Shown: in pieces, positions 1 to 7,659 of the stretch
Position numbering within the stretch: position 1 is the stretch's first letter
How the letters are laid out: each line of letters begins with the position of its first letter
From: Actinomycetota bacterium
GTDB taxonomy: Bacteria > Actinomycetota > Actinomycetes > Mycobacteriales > Mycobacteriaceae
Direction of reading: 5' to 3'
DNA: 64,000 nucleotides
Assembly: GCA_018268465.1 (NCBI GenBank)
Contig: JAFDWN010000010.1
Coordinates: 354,849 to 418,848 of the forward strand
Notes under the pieces: model-generated
Seen by the model: the letters and a program-made list of their open reading frames with translations, nothing else
Database searches by the model: none
What the model was told of the DNA's origin: nothing
Position numbers and translations under genes: made by a program

Positions 1-278
1 ACCCTGCCGACGCCGTGGCCCGGAAGACGCTGCATGCCAAGGCCGCGACGGTGAAACTCGCGGCATCCGAGGCCTCCAACCGGGTGGTCGACCGTGCCGT
101 GCAGATCTTCGGCGGCCGCGGCTACATCCGCGACTATCCGGTCGAGCGGCTGTGGCGCGAGCTGCGGGTCGACCGGATCTGGGAGGGTACATCGGAGATC
201 CAGCGGCTGGTCATCGCCAACGAGACCGACAAACGCGGTTTGGACAAGCTGTTGTCGTTCCCCGTCGGCGTCCGGTAG
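1..278 (+). CDS. Acyl-CoA dehydrogenase, C-terminal end (partial)
   Basis: This is the last ~91 codons of an acyl-CoA dehydrogenase whose 5' part lies outside the window; the reading frame is open from base 3. The visible part is the C-terminal helical domain, with the FAD/dimer-contact motif QIFGGRGYIRDYPVERL followed by WEGTSEIQRLVIANE. The Glu of the WEGTSEIQ motif is the position of the catalytic base in short/medium-chain family members. The enzyme would perform FAD-dependent alpha,beta-dehydrogenation of an acyl-CoA in the cytoplasm. Chain-length or branched-chain specificity cannot be read from this fragment. Confidence 0.9.
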   Translation, partial: PADAVARKTLHAKAATVKLAASEASNRVVDRAVQIFGGRGYIRDYPVERLWRELRVDRIWEGTSEIQRLVIANETDKRGLDKLLSFPVGVR

Positions 279-312
279 TGGCGTGCCGGTCGGGGCCCCG
301 CCCCGGCCGGCA

Positions 313-1104
313 CTACGCGGGCGCGAGCAGGATCGCGGACAGCCGCGTGGTGGTCTCCACGCCCTCGTCATAGCCGCCCTGATCCCCCAATGAGTTCATG
401 ATCGCCAGCGTGTAGCGCTGCCCGGGGCCGGCGAAGCCCACGGTGTTGACCACCCAGCCGCCCTGCTCCAGAGACCACCCGTTCTTGTTGCCCGGCGTCA
501 TCGACGGTCCCGCGCCCCACACTCCCCACTGCTGGTTGCTGTCGGGATGTTGCATCTCGGCGACCACCGCCGCGGCATCGGATGCGGGCAGGCCGCTCAG
601 GGTGAAGTTCATCAACCGGTCCAGGTCGTCGGTGGACGATTTCTGGAATCCCCAGTACGGAAAGGTGTCGCCGAACCCGCGCTGGGGTTGCAGACCGGTC
701 ATCCCGTACCGGGGGAAGTTGCGGTTGAACGCCATATTGTCCGGCCCGCCGTACCGTTTCCACAGGGTGTCGGCGGCACCGTTGTCCGACGCGTGCAGCA
801 TCTGGACCATGAGCTGGCGGTCGGCGGCCGACAGCGCGATCTGACCCGCACGCTCGCGCGCCAGCAGGTCGACGACCATCGCGAGTTTGATCGTCGAAGC
901 CGTCCACACCAGGGCACCGGCCGAGCCGTTGCGGTACGACGCACCCGTCGCGCGGTCACGGATGACGTAGCCGACGGTGCCGGGGCGAGTGGCGACGTAT
1001 GCGTCGGCCGCGGTGATACGTTGCCGCAGATCGGCACGTGCATGGGGTGCCGGCACGACCAACACCGCCAGCACTGCCGCCAGCGCCGCGGCCAACCACT
1101 TCAT
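313..1104 (-). CDS. Secreted beta-lactamase-fold serine hydrolase
   Basis: A 263-residue exported serine hydrolase of the class A beta-lactamase/DD-peptidase fold. Residues 1-24 form a Sec signal peptide (MKWLAAALAAVLAVLVV, then ARA-D). The nucleophile motif STIK is at about 70-73 and SDN at 106-108. The third motif is KNG (in NKNGW) where beta-lactamases have KTG, so activity on penicillins is uncertain; a cell-wall or esterase role is possible. I chose the ATG at 1104 because it begins the signal peptide and has AAGGTGG upstream; the longer frame adds 22 charged residues before it. It converges on the acyl-CoA dehydrogenase with a 34-bp gap. Confidence 0.82.
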   Translation of the reverse strand: MKWLAAALAAVLAVLVVPAPHARADLRQRITAADAYVATRPGTVGYVIRDRATGASYRNGSAGALVWTASTIKLAMVVDLLARERAGQIALSAADRQLMVQMLHASDNGAADTLWKRYGGPDNMAFNRNFPRYGMTGLQPQRGFGDTFPYWGFQKSSTDDLDRLMNFTLSGLPASDAAAVVAEMQHPDSNQQWGVWGAGPSMTPGNKNGWSLEQGGWVVNTVGFAGPGQRYTLAIMNSLGDQGGYDEGVETTTRLSAILLAPA

Positions 1105-1235
1105 CTGCCCACCTTGACATCTCCGCTCACGATCGTGGCGCAGGCCCGCGGCATGTCCGAAGGTCCGCACGCCCGGATCGATCTACTACCCTACTGCGTA
1201 GATTGTTCCCCACGGCGCCGCGGCGGGCCGGGGCG

Positions 1236-2060
1236 TCAGTCGGTCTCGAACCGCACGACCGCGTCGATCACCCGCGGGTCGGTCAGTACCGAGTAGTGGT
1301 CGGCATCGACGTCCACCACCTGTGCATCCGCCGCCTCGGCGGCGAAACGCCGGGCGTCGTCCGCGCCGACGACCAGGCCGCTGCCCGGCGCCATCGGCCT
1401 GGTGGCCCGCACCACCAGCACGGGGCAGCGCAGGCGGGGCCAGACCGCGTAGATGTCGCATGTGGTCGCGTACGTCGCGTCCTCGCTGACCGCCCCCAGG
1501 TCCGTGCGGATCCGGACACCATCCGCGACGGATTCGAACTCCCATTCGAAGTAGTTGTCCCAGAACCCATCCCAGGCGATGACGCCGCCCGATTTCACGT
1601 ATTCCAGTGCCGCGTGCACCGAGGGATAGGTCTGGCCCAGCCGGCTGACCGACCGGGCGATCGGGACGAGTGCGGTGGGCTCCGGAACGCCGAGGGCGTC
1701 GAGCGACACCAGCTTGCGGCAGCGTCGCGGGTGCTCCGCGGCCAGCGTCATACCGATGAATCCGCCCATGGAATGTCCGATCACGTCGAACGTGTCGGCC
1801 TCGTATCGGTCGGCGAGCTCCAGCAGATCGCGCACGTGGCTGTCCCACCCGTAGGTCCCCGGCGGGGTGGTGTCGCTGTGCCCGCGGCCCCGCAGGTCCA
1901 TCGTCACCACATGGTGGCCGGCCGTGGCGAGCGCCGGCACCAGACGATCGAACGAGCGGCAGTTGGCGGACAGGCCGTGCACGCACAGGATCAGTCGTCC
2001 GTGCGGATCGCCGTGGGATTCGGTGTGCAGGTCCCCGGATGTCAATCGGGCGCGGCTCAT
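1236..2060 (-). CDS. Alpha/beta hydrolase
   Basis: A 274-residue soluble alpha/beta hydrolase. The oxyanion-hole motif VHGLSANCRSFD is at about 27-38, the MDLRGRGHSD strand-turn follows, and the nucleophile elbow is GHSMGG with Ser97. A late DADHYSVL segment supplies the likely catalytic His. ATG at 2060 is preferred over the upstream start, which adds 19 residues of unlike composition. It is divergent from the next hydrolase (start 2170), so the 109 bp between them should hold both promoters. The substrate is unknown; the family includes ester hydrolases, epoxide hydrolases and C-C hydrolases. Confidence 0.82.
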   Translation of the reverse strand: MSRARLTSGDLHTESHGDPHGRLILCVHGLSANCRSFDRLVPALATAGHHVVTMDLRGRGHSDTTPPGTYGWDSHVRDLLELADRYEADTFDVIGHSMGGFIGMTLAAEHPRRCRKLVSLDALGVPEPTALVPIARSVSRLGQTYPSVHAALEYVKSGGVIAWDGFWDNYFEWEFESVADGVRIRTDLGAVSEDATYATTCDIYAVWPRLRCPVLVVRATRPMAPGSGLVVGADDARRFAAEAADAQVVDVDADHYSVLTDPRVIDAVVRFETD

Positions 2061-2169
2061 CGCCCCACAGTACGGGTGAGGTGTTGCGGCCAAGTGCGCG
2101 TCCTCACCGCCCACCACCCACTAGGATCGGGGCTGCACAATTCCAACGTCCATCGGACAGGGCGGCACA

Positions 2170-3033
2170 GTGGGGTTCCGGTCGGTCACAGCCAGTGACG
2201 GCACCCGCCTACGCGCCTGGGACAACGCCGGGTTCGGCGTGCCCGTGGTGATCTCCAACGGCCTGGGCACACCCCATGACGCGTGGCCGTCGATCAATCA
2301 GCAGACGGACCGCTACCGCGTGATGACCTGGGACCATCGTGGTCTCGGCGGGTCGGATCGCCCCGCCGACGAGTCGCATATCACCGTCGCCGACCACACC
2401 GACGACTTCTTCGCCGTGCTCGACGCGTACGGCGTCCACCGGGCCATCGTCATCGGCTGGTCGCTGGGCGTGAACGTCGCGTTCGAGGCCGCCTTGCGGG
2501 CTCCGGAGCGCATCGCCGGCGTCCTGGCCGTCGCCGGCGTCCCCGGCGGCACCTTCGAGGCGCTCCTGCACCCCCTGCCCCGGTTCCTGCGGCCCAGGGC
2601 CGGGCGGGTCGGCGCGCATCTGATGCGCTATCTCGGACCCGTGCTCAACCGCGTCGGCGACGGTATCCCCGGGACACCCGAACGCGGATTCGATCCCCGC
2701 GGGCTGAGCACCATCGGCCTGGATCTCGTGCACGGCGACACGCTGATCCGCGTGCTGCGCCGGTTCGCCAACCACGACTGGCCCTGGTATTCACGGCTGG
2801 CGCGCGCGGTGGGGGATCACCCGCCCATGGACCTCAGCACGATCGACATGCCGGTCACCTACATCGCGGGCCAGTGGGATTCGATCACGTCGGCCGACGG
2901 GATGCGCACGGCCAGCGAGCACACCCCGCGCAGCCGTTACGTCGAACTGCCGGCCACCCACTTCGTCCCGCTGCAGTTTCCCAACCGGATGTCAACGGAG
3001 CTCGACAGCCTGATCGAGCGCAGTTCGCTCTGA
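2170..3033 (+). CDS. Alpha/beta hydrolase
   Basis: A 287-residue alpha/beta hydrolase starting at GTG. Visible elements are the oxyanion region SNGLGTPHDAWP, the WDHRGLGGSD turn, the nucleophile elbow GWSLG, a late acid in GQWDSI and the probable catalytic His in PATHFVPLQ. The cap (about residues 125-215) is Pro/Arg-rich and lacks a recognisable substrate signature. It overlaps the convergent PhaZ-like gene by 42 bp at the 3' end. The specific reaction is unknown. Confidence 0.8.
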   Translation: MGFRSVTASDGTRLRAWDNAGFGVPVVISNGLGTPHDAWPSINQQTDRYRVMTWDHRGLGGSDRPADESHITVADHTDDFFAVLDAYGVHRAIVIGWSLGVNVAFEAALRAPERIAGVLAVAGVPGGTFEALLHPLPRFLRPRAGRVGAHLMRYLGPVLNRVGDGIPGTPERGFDPRGLSTIGLDLVHGDTLIRVLRRFANHDWPWYSRLARAVGDHPPMDLSTIDMPVTYIAGQWDSITSADGMRTASEHTPRSRYVELPATHFVPLQFPNRMSTELDSLIERSSL

Positions 3034-3813
3034 GGCGCGCAGGAAGTCGGCGATCACCGGGCCGACTTCGGCCACCCGGTCCAGCAGGCACAGATGCCCG
3101 CCGCCGCGGACGCGGTGCAACCGCGCATCGGGTATGCGGGAGGCCAGAATCCCCGCGTTCTCCGCCGGCACGAGCGCGTCGGCCGTCCCGGCGATCACCA
3201 GCGTGGGCTGCGCCAACGCCGGGAGCCACGGCAGGCTGGACCACATGGACGCGGCGGCGAACTGCTGCCCGACACCGTCGATCCACAGCCCGCGTTCCCA
3301 GCTGGCGCCGAACTCCCTGCGCAGGGTGACACCCCACTGGCGGGTCAGCCACAGCGGTCCGAGCAGCGGCGAGGACTCCCATGCGTCCTCCAGTAGCGCA
3401 TTCCACCAGCTCATCGGGTTGCTCGGAACCGCGCCGAGCCCGCACGAGGTGGACACCAGGACCAGCCGGCGGACCCGCTCGGGCGCGTCGAACGCCAGCT
3501 GCTGGGCGACCATCCCGCCGAACGACAGGCCGAGCACGTCGGCGCGTTCGATGCCGAGCCGATCGAGAAGGTCGAGGGTCATCGATGAGAAACCGCGCAT
3601 CGTCACCAACGGCTGCGCGCCGCCGCTGTCCATCAAACCGGGCATCGTCACCCGGATGCACTCGAATCCGTCGAGATGCTCGACCAGCGGCTCCCAGGTG
3701 GACAGCCGCATGAGGACGCCGTTGAGGAGCACGACTGCGGGCCCGCATCCGTTGCGGCGCACCTTCACCCGGCGCCCGCCGATGCGAACGACTTCGTCCA
3801 CGCCGACTCCCAT
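2992..3813 (-). CDS. Alpha/beta hydrolase, poly(3-hydroxyalkanoate) depolymerase-like
   Basis: A 273-residue alpha/beta hydrolase. The motifs LLNGVLMRLSTWEPL, TMPGLMDSGG and the nucleophile elbow GLSFGGMVAQQLA are followed by LVLVSTSCGLGAVPSNP, a segment resembling intracellular medium-chain PHA depolymerases (PhaZ). The probable acid is in GTADALVP and the His in GGGHLCLLD. The ATG at 3813 (MGVGVDEVVRIGG) starts just before the first beta strand; the longer frame to 3894 adds 27 charged residues. The reaction would be hydrolysis of a stored polyester or a related acyl ester in the cytoplasm. No phaC synthase or phasin is nearby, so the PHA assignment is only by resemblance. Confidence 0.72.
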   Translation of the reverse strand: MGVGVDEVVRIGGRRVKVRRNGCGPAVVLLNGVLMRLSTWEPLVEHLDGFECIRVTMPGLMDSGGAQPLVTMRGFSSMTLDLLDRLGIERADVLGLSFGGMVAQQLAFDAPERVRRLVLVSTSCGLGAVPSNPMSWWNALLEDAWESSPLLGPLWLTRQWGVTLRREFGASWERGLWIDGVGQQFAAASMWSSLPWLPALAQPTLVIAGTADALVPAENAGILASRIPDARLHRVRGGGHLCLLDRVAEVGPVIADFLRASERTALDQAVELR

Positions 3814-3948
3814 CCCCGCGCCGTCGTGCCGTCCGTCCGGACGGCAGCGCACACGAGACCGGTCGTCCATCGTATTGCACCCGAAATCAAACATCCGGCG
3901 GGGCGCGGCATGTCGCGCACGACTCGGCGGGCGCGGGGGCGCGTCGGG

Positions 3949-4479
3949 TCAGCAGATGGTGTATCCGCCGTCGACGAGCAGGTCGGCCCCGTTGATCATG
4001 GCGGCGGCATCCGAGGCGAGAAACACTGCTGCCGCGGCGATCTCGTCGGGGTAGGCGAAACGTCCCGTCGGGATCTGGGCCTTGAGCCGGTCACCCTTCT
4101 CGTTCTCCCATGCCGCACGGCCGAGATCGGTCAGCACGACGGTGGGACTGATGGTGTTCGCGGTGACCCCCGAAGCGGCCCATTCCAGGGCGAGCACCTT
4201 CGTCAGCCCGACCAGTCCGAACTTCGACGCACAGTACGCCGCGTGCTCGGCGATCGCGACGGTGGCGGCCTGCGAGGCGATGTTGATCACCCTGCCGCGG
4301 CCCTGGGCGCGCATGATGGCGCCCACTTTCTGGCTCATCAGGAAGGCGCCGGTCAGGTTGATCGCGAGGGTGGCGTTCCAGGCGTCGAGCCCGAGTTCGT
4401 CGGCGGGCGCGAGCAGCGCGACGCCTGCGGAGTTGACCAGGACGTCGATGCCGCCGAACCGCTCGTGCACACGCTGCAC
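3949..4479 (-). pseudogene. Truncated SDR, D-threitol/D-arabitol dehydrogenase (DthD/GolD)-like
   Basis: This frame encodes the C-terminal two-thirds of a short-chain dehydrogenase. It begins inside the central strand (FGGIDVLVNSAGVALLAPA) and keeps the catalytic Ser (NIASQAATVA), Tyr and Lys (YCASKFG) and the C-terminal ADLLVDGGYTI. The text matches the polyol dehydrogenase group of GolD/DthD. The Rossmann start (TGxxxGxG and about 75 residues) is absent: read upstream of the GTG at 4479, the frame stays open but gives Pro/Arg/Ser-rich sequence with no glycine motif. Family length is about 250; here it is 176. Without the cofactor-binding half it should be inactive. The break lies just beside the end of the small membrane protein gene (4529). 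Confidence 0.75.
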
Positions 4480-4528
4480 GGTGTCGACCCCTGACCCGTG
4501 CGGTCGCCGCGGGACGAGTGGGTGGGGT

Positions 4529-4894
4529 TTACCCTCCGACAGCCCGCTCGTATCCGATGCCGCCGAGGAAGAGTACGAGCGCGCACAGCACCAGGGTGGC
4601 GATCGCGAACGGCCACGCGGGTTTCCGGCGGACGAGCGCGATGACGGTGACCGTCAGACCGACGACGACCACCAGGGCGGCGATGGCGACGGCGGTCATC
4701 ACGGCGGTGACGGCGCCCTCGACACTGCAGGTCTCGGGCGGGCAATGGTCGAGGAACGCAAGCAGGAACAGACCCATGAACGCGCCCGCGCCGCCGACCA
4801 GGACGGCCAGAATCAGCGTGACGATGGAGACCACCAGGTCGCCGACGGACACCGGCGGTTTGGGCGGCGCATAGGGCCACGGACCCGGGTTCAT
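4529..4894 (-). CDS. Small three-helix membrane protein
   Basis: A 121-residue protein with a short Pro-rich head (MNPGPWPYAPPKPPVS) and three hydrophobic segments at about 17-45, 55-80 and 90-115, with two Cys residues in the loop after the first helix (DHCPPETCS). I recognise no family. The ATG at 4894 overlaps the stop of the MarR gene as ATGA, so the two are likely co-transcribed and translationally coupled. Its role may relate to whatever the MarR regulator senses. Confidence 0.72.
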   Translation of the reverse strand: MNPGPWPYAPPKPPVSVGDLVVSIVTLILAVLVGGAGAFMGLFLLAFLDHCPPETCSVEGAVTAVMTAVAIAALVVVVGLTVTVIALVRRKPAWPFAIATLVLCALVLFLGGIGYERAVGG

Positions 4895-5439
4895 GGCGCA
4901 CCCGGTGTCTGGTGGCTCGGCCCGGCGGGATGTCCGCCGCTTACTTGCGGTTCGTGGCACGGGATCGATGGTGTGGAGCAGGACGCCGCAGTCACCCGCC
5001 CGGGTGACGCCGTCGCGCGCTGCAGCAGTCTGTACAGGTTGGCCTGCTCGTTCGGGGTCAGCGCGGACAGCACCCGCTGTTCGACGCCGGCGAGCATGCG
5101 TTCGATTTCGGCGAGCCGGCGCTTGCCGGCACGGGTCAGGGACACGGTGTGACGGCGGCGGTCCTGGGGCAGCCGGCGCCGTTCGACCAGACCGTCGGCC
5201 TCGAGCTCGTTGAGCAGCGCCACCACATTCGTCGGGTCGAGGCCCAGCGTCGCGGTCAGATCGGACTGACCGATCTCGCCGAGATCGCGCAGCAGGGTCA
5301 GGGCCACGACATGGCGTGCGCGCTGGCCGGACGGGGCGAGCGCGGATTCGCCTTCCGCCTGCATCCGGCGCGCCAGACGCAGCAGCAACGGGGCGGACAG
5401 ATGCTCGCCCGGCGACACGATCGGAAGCTGCTCCTCCAC
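4891..5439 (-). CDS. MarR-family transcriptional regulator
   Basis: A winged-helix MarR regulator of 182 residues from the GTG at 5439. Helix-turn-helix: IGQSDLTATLGLDPTNVVALLN; wing: ERRRLPQDRRRHTVSLT. MarR proteins act as dimers on palindromes and are usually released by phenolic or oxidising ligands. The gene is divergent from the azoreductase gene, and a 31-bp inverted repeat lies between them (5480-5510), so autoregulation and control of the azoreductase are likely. The C-terminal tail after about 145 (SCSTPSIPCHEPQ) is Cys/Pro-rich and longer than usual. An upstream start at 5499 would lie inside the operator and is less likely. Confidence 0.85.
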   Translation of the reverse strand: MEEQLPIVSPGEHLSAPLLLRLARRMQAEGESALAPSGQRARHVVALTLLRDLGEIGQSDLTATLGLDPTNVVALLNELEADGLVERRRLPQDRRRHTVSLTRAGKRRLAEIERMLAGVEQRVLSALTPNEQANLYRLLQRATASPGRVTAASCSTPSIPCHEPQVSGGHPAGPSHQTPGAP

Positions 5440-5479
5440 GGTGGGCAGCCTACGGGAACAAACCGACGATCGACACTGT

Positions 5480-5510
5480 ATAAATGGTTTGCGATACACA
5501 AACTATTTAT
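5480..5510. promoter_or_regulatory. Probable MarR operator between marR and azoreductase genes
   Basis: Inverted repeat with 12-bp arms, ATAAATGGTTTG (5480-5491) and CAAACTATTTAT (5499-5510), one mismatch, 7-bp spacer. It is the AT-rich centre of the divergent intergenic region. The right arm ends next to the GGAG Shine-Dalgarno (5511-5514) of the azoreductase gene. Arm length and placement fit a MarR dimer site. Confidence 0.78.
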
Positions 5511-5522
5511 GGAGCGTGAGCC

Positions 5523-6170
5523 ATGCCAGAGTTGTTGCATATCGACTCGTCCATCCAGGGGGACCGGTCGGTGAGCCGCCGACTGACCGCCAGGGCCGCC
5601 GAACGGTGGCGCTCGGCACATCCCGGCGGTGTCGTCACCTACCGCGATCTCGCGGTCGACCCGATCCCGCATCTCGACGCCGCCACCGGCCTGGCCAGCG
5701 CCGTACCCGCCGAACTGCGCACACCGGCACAGCAGGAATCCTTCACTCTCAGCGTGGAACTCGTCGACGAGATCAAACGCGCCGATGCCATCGTGCTCGG
5801 CGTGGCGCTGTACAACTTCGGTGCGCCGAGCACCGTGAAGGCCTGGGTGGACCACATCGTCGCACCGGGGCTGTCGATCGACCTCGGGTCCGGCGACGGC
5901 CTGCTCGGCGACACCGAATTCGTGGTGCTCGAAGCCCGGGGCGGCGGGTACGGACCGGGCACACCCCGCGAAGGCTGGGATCATGCGCTGAGCTGGCTGC
6001 CCCACGCCGTCTCGCTGACCGGCCTGCGGCCCCGGTTCATCACCGCCGAACTGACCATGGCCGCGACCAATCCGGCCATGGCCGAGCTGGTTCCGCTCGC
6101 CGAGCAGAGCCTCGATCGGGCGTTCGGCGCGATCGACGAACTGTGGGACGCCCGCCGCAACGCCGCCTGA
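5523..6170 (+). CDS. azoR: FMN-dependent NADH azoreductase / quinone reductase
   Basis: A 215-residue flavodoxin-like reductase of the AzoR group. The N-terminal phosphate-binding region is LLHIDSSIQGDRSVSRRLT, and the FMN/dimer motif is LYNFGAPSTVKAWVDHI at about 98-114, followed by VVLEARGGGYGPGTP near the active site. The family transfers two electrons from NAD(P)H through FMN to quinones, azo dyes or nitroaromatics in the cytoplasm. ATG 5523 has GGAG 8 nt upstream. The divergent MarR regulator and shared operator suggest induction by a quinone or similar electrophile. The gene is followed 3 bp after its stop by a 61-bp palindromic repeat. Confidence 0.87.
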   Translation: MPELLHIDSSIQGDRSVSRRLTARAAERWRSAHPGGVVTYRDLAVDPIPHLDAATGLASAVPAELRTPAQQESFTLSVELVDEIKRADAIVLGVALYNFGAPSTVKAWVDHIVAPGLSIDLGSGDGLLGDTEFVVLEARGGGYGPGTPREGWDHALSWLPHAVSLTGLRPRFITAELTMAATNPAMAELVPLAEQSLDRAFGAIDELWDARRNAA

Positions 6171-6173
6171 ACC

Positions 6174-6234
6174 GCCGAGATCAGGCTTATGGCACGCCGA
6201 TCGCCGTCCTGGCGTACCCGGGCCTTATCTCGGC
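6174..6234. repeat. 61-bp palindromic repeat, copy 1 (possible bidirectional terminator)
   Basis: Outer arms GCCGAGATCAGG (6174-6185) and CCTTATCTCGGC (6223-6234) pair with one mismatch. Copy 2 at 7581-7641 has exactly the same length and nearly the same first 27 bases. Copy 1 sits between the converging stops of the azoreductase and amine oxidase genes, where a hairpin could end transcription from both sides. There is no coding capacity. Confidence 0.75.
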
Positions 6235-6243
6235 CAGCGGGGA

Positions 6244-7557
6244 TCAGCGGGCGAGGATCGCACCGGCCGCGGCGCGGCCCGTGCGCACCGCACCTTCCAT
6301 GTATCCGGCGACCCAGTAGTCCGAACCGGCCACGAAGAACCGGCCCTCCGGCGCGGCATGGGTCGGCCCGATGGCGGTGAGATCGCCCGGCGCGTAATGG
6401 GCCATATAACCCAGGGTGTAGGGCTCGGCCGACCATTCCCGGGTGAACAGCGCCTGCGGGTGGCCGCCCTGCGGCCCGTACATCCGGCTCAGCGCGGCGC
6501 GCGCGTCCCGGTCGCGCGCCGACTGATCGCCCGCGACGTGGAACGAGTACTGCGCGGGTGACACCAGGGCCGAGATGACACCCGGGCCCTGCACCCACGT
6601 CGAGCCGAACAGCCCGTCGCTGTACGCCGAGCCGTTCTTGCCGAGCCCGCGCCAGAACGACGAGTCATATGCCGCAACTACTTTCGCGGTGAGCGCATTG
6701 CGGATCCGGCGCAGCGCGGCCAGCCGCGCACCGCTCAGGCCGGTGATCCGCACCTGCCGCAGCGGGGCGACGGGGATGGCGCAGACGACGGTGGCCGCGG
6801 TGACCACCTCACCGGTGCCCAGGACGACCTCGACGCGATCGGCATGGACGGCGATCTCCTCGACCACGCAGGACAGCCGGATGTCGCCGGCGAGTTCGTC
6901 GGCCATCCGCAGCGCGACGGTAGCGCTGCCCTCGGCGACCGTGGACCGCGTCCACTGGTCGATGTCGTAGTAGCCGGTGAGACCGTCGGTGACGACGGCG
7001 GCCTTGCGCAGCTCACCCAACAGCGAGGTGCGCCGCAGGCTGTCGGCGGCGAGCCCGGATTTGGCCAGCTCGAACATCTTCACCACCGCGTCACCCGCCC
7101 CGACGCCACGCAGCCATTGGTGAAACGAGGTGGCGTCGAGGGCGGCGGCATCGGGGTGCGCCCACGGATCGTCGGGGTCGACGCCCTTGGCCAGGTCCAC
7201 GAACAGGGCGACGACCCGGTCGTAGTCGTCGCGATCCTGGTCGCTCATCCACGGGGCGGGGTCACCGACGAGCACCGAATCGTCGATATCCCAGACGGTT
7301 TCACCGGGTTCGGCGATGTAGCTGTCGCGCAGTGTCAAGCCGAGTTCGCCGGCCAGACCGCGATAGGCGGTGTGCGCCGATCCGATCAGCTCCCCGCCGA
7401 GCTGGACCACGCGGCCGTCGTCCAGGGTGGTCTGCAGCACCCGCCCGCCGACCCGGTCCCTGGCCTCCAGCACGGCCACCTCGCCGCCCGCCCGCTTCAG
7501 GTCGCGGGCCGCGGACAAGCCGGCCAGTCCCGCACCGAGCACCACAACGTCAAGCAT
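6244..7557 (-). CDS. FAD-dependent amine oxidase
   Basis: A 437-residue flavin amine oxidase. The dinucleotide-binding motif VVVLGAGLAGLSAARDL is at the N-terminus, followed by the ALEARDRVGGR-like motif (VLEARDRVGGRV). C-terminal elements are GRFFVAGSDYWVAGYMEGAVRTG. The family oxidises primary or secondary amines to imines with release of H2O2. No signal peptide is seen, so it is cytoplasmic. I chose ATG 7557 because AAAGGA lies 8 nt upstream; the GTG at 7563 is too close to that site. It may follow the large catabolic operon in transcription but is separated from it by 102 bp holding copy 2 of the repeat. The substrate is unknown. Confidence 0.85.
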   Translation of the reverse strand: MLDVVVLGAGLAGLSAARDLKRAGGEVAVLEARDRVGGRVLQTTLDDGRVVQLGGELIGSAHTAYRGLAGELGLTLRDSYIAEPGETVWDIDDSVLVGDPAPWMSDQDRDDYDRVVALFVDLAKGVDPDDPWAHPDAAALDATSFHQWLRGVGAGDAVVKMFELAKSGLAADSLRRTSLLGELRKAAVVTDGLTGYYDIDQWTRSTVAEGSATVALRMADELAGDIRLSCVVEEIAVHADRVEVVLGTGEVVTAATVVCAIPVAPLRQVRITGLSGARLAALRRIRNALTAKVVAAYDSSFWRGLGKNGSAYSDGLFGSTWVQGPGVISALVSPAQYSFHVAGDQSARDRDARAALSRMYGPQGGHPQALFTREWSAEPYTLGYMAHYAPGDLTAIGPTHAAPEGRFFVAGSDYWVAGYMEGAVRTGRAAAGAILAR

Positions 7558-7580
7558 CACCACTGTCCTTTCCTAGAGCC

Positions 7581-7641
7581 GCCGAGATCAGGGTTATGGC
7601 ACGCCGACCCGCCGTCGAACGTGCCGGAACCTTATTTCGGC
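7581..7641. repeat. 61-bp palindromic repeat, copy 2
   Basis: Outer arms GCCGAGATCAGG (7581-7592) and CCTTATTTCGGC (7630-7641) pair with two mismatches. The first 27 bases differ from copy 1 at one position; the centre has diverged, but inner bases GGCACG and CGTGCC still pair. It lies between the end of the 3-hydroxyacyl-CoA dehydrogenase gene and the start of the amine oxidase gene. The two copies are direct repeats flanking the amine oxidase gene. Confidence 0.75.
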
Positions 7642-7659
7642 ACATGAGTCGGCGGCCGC

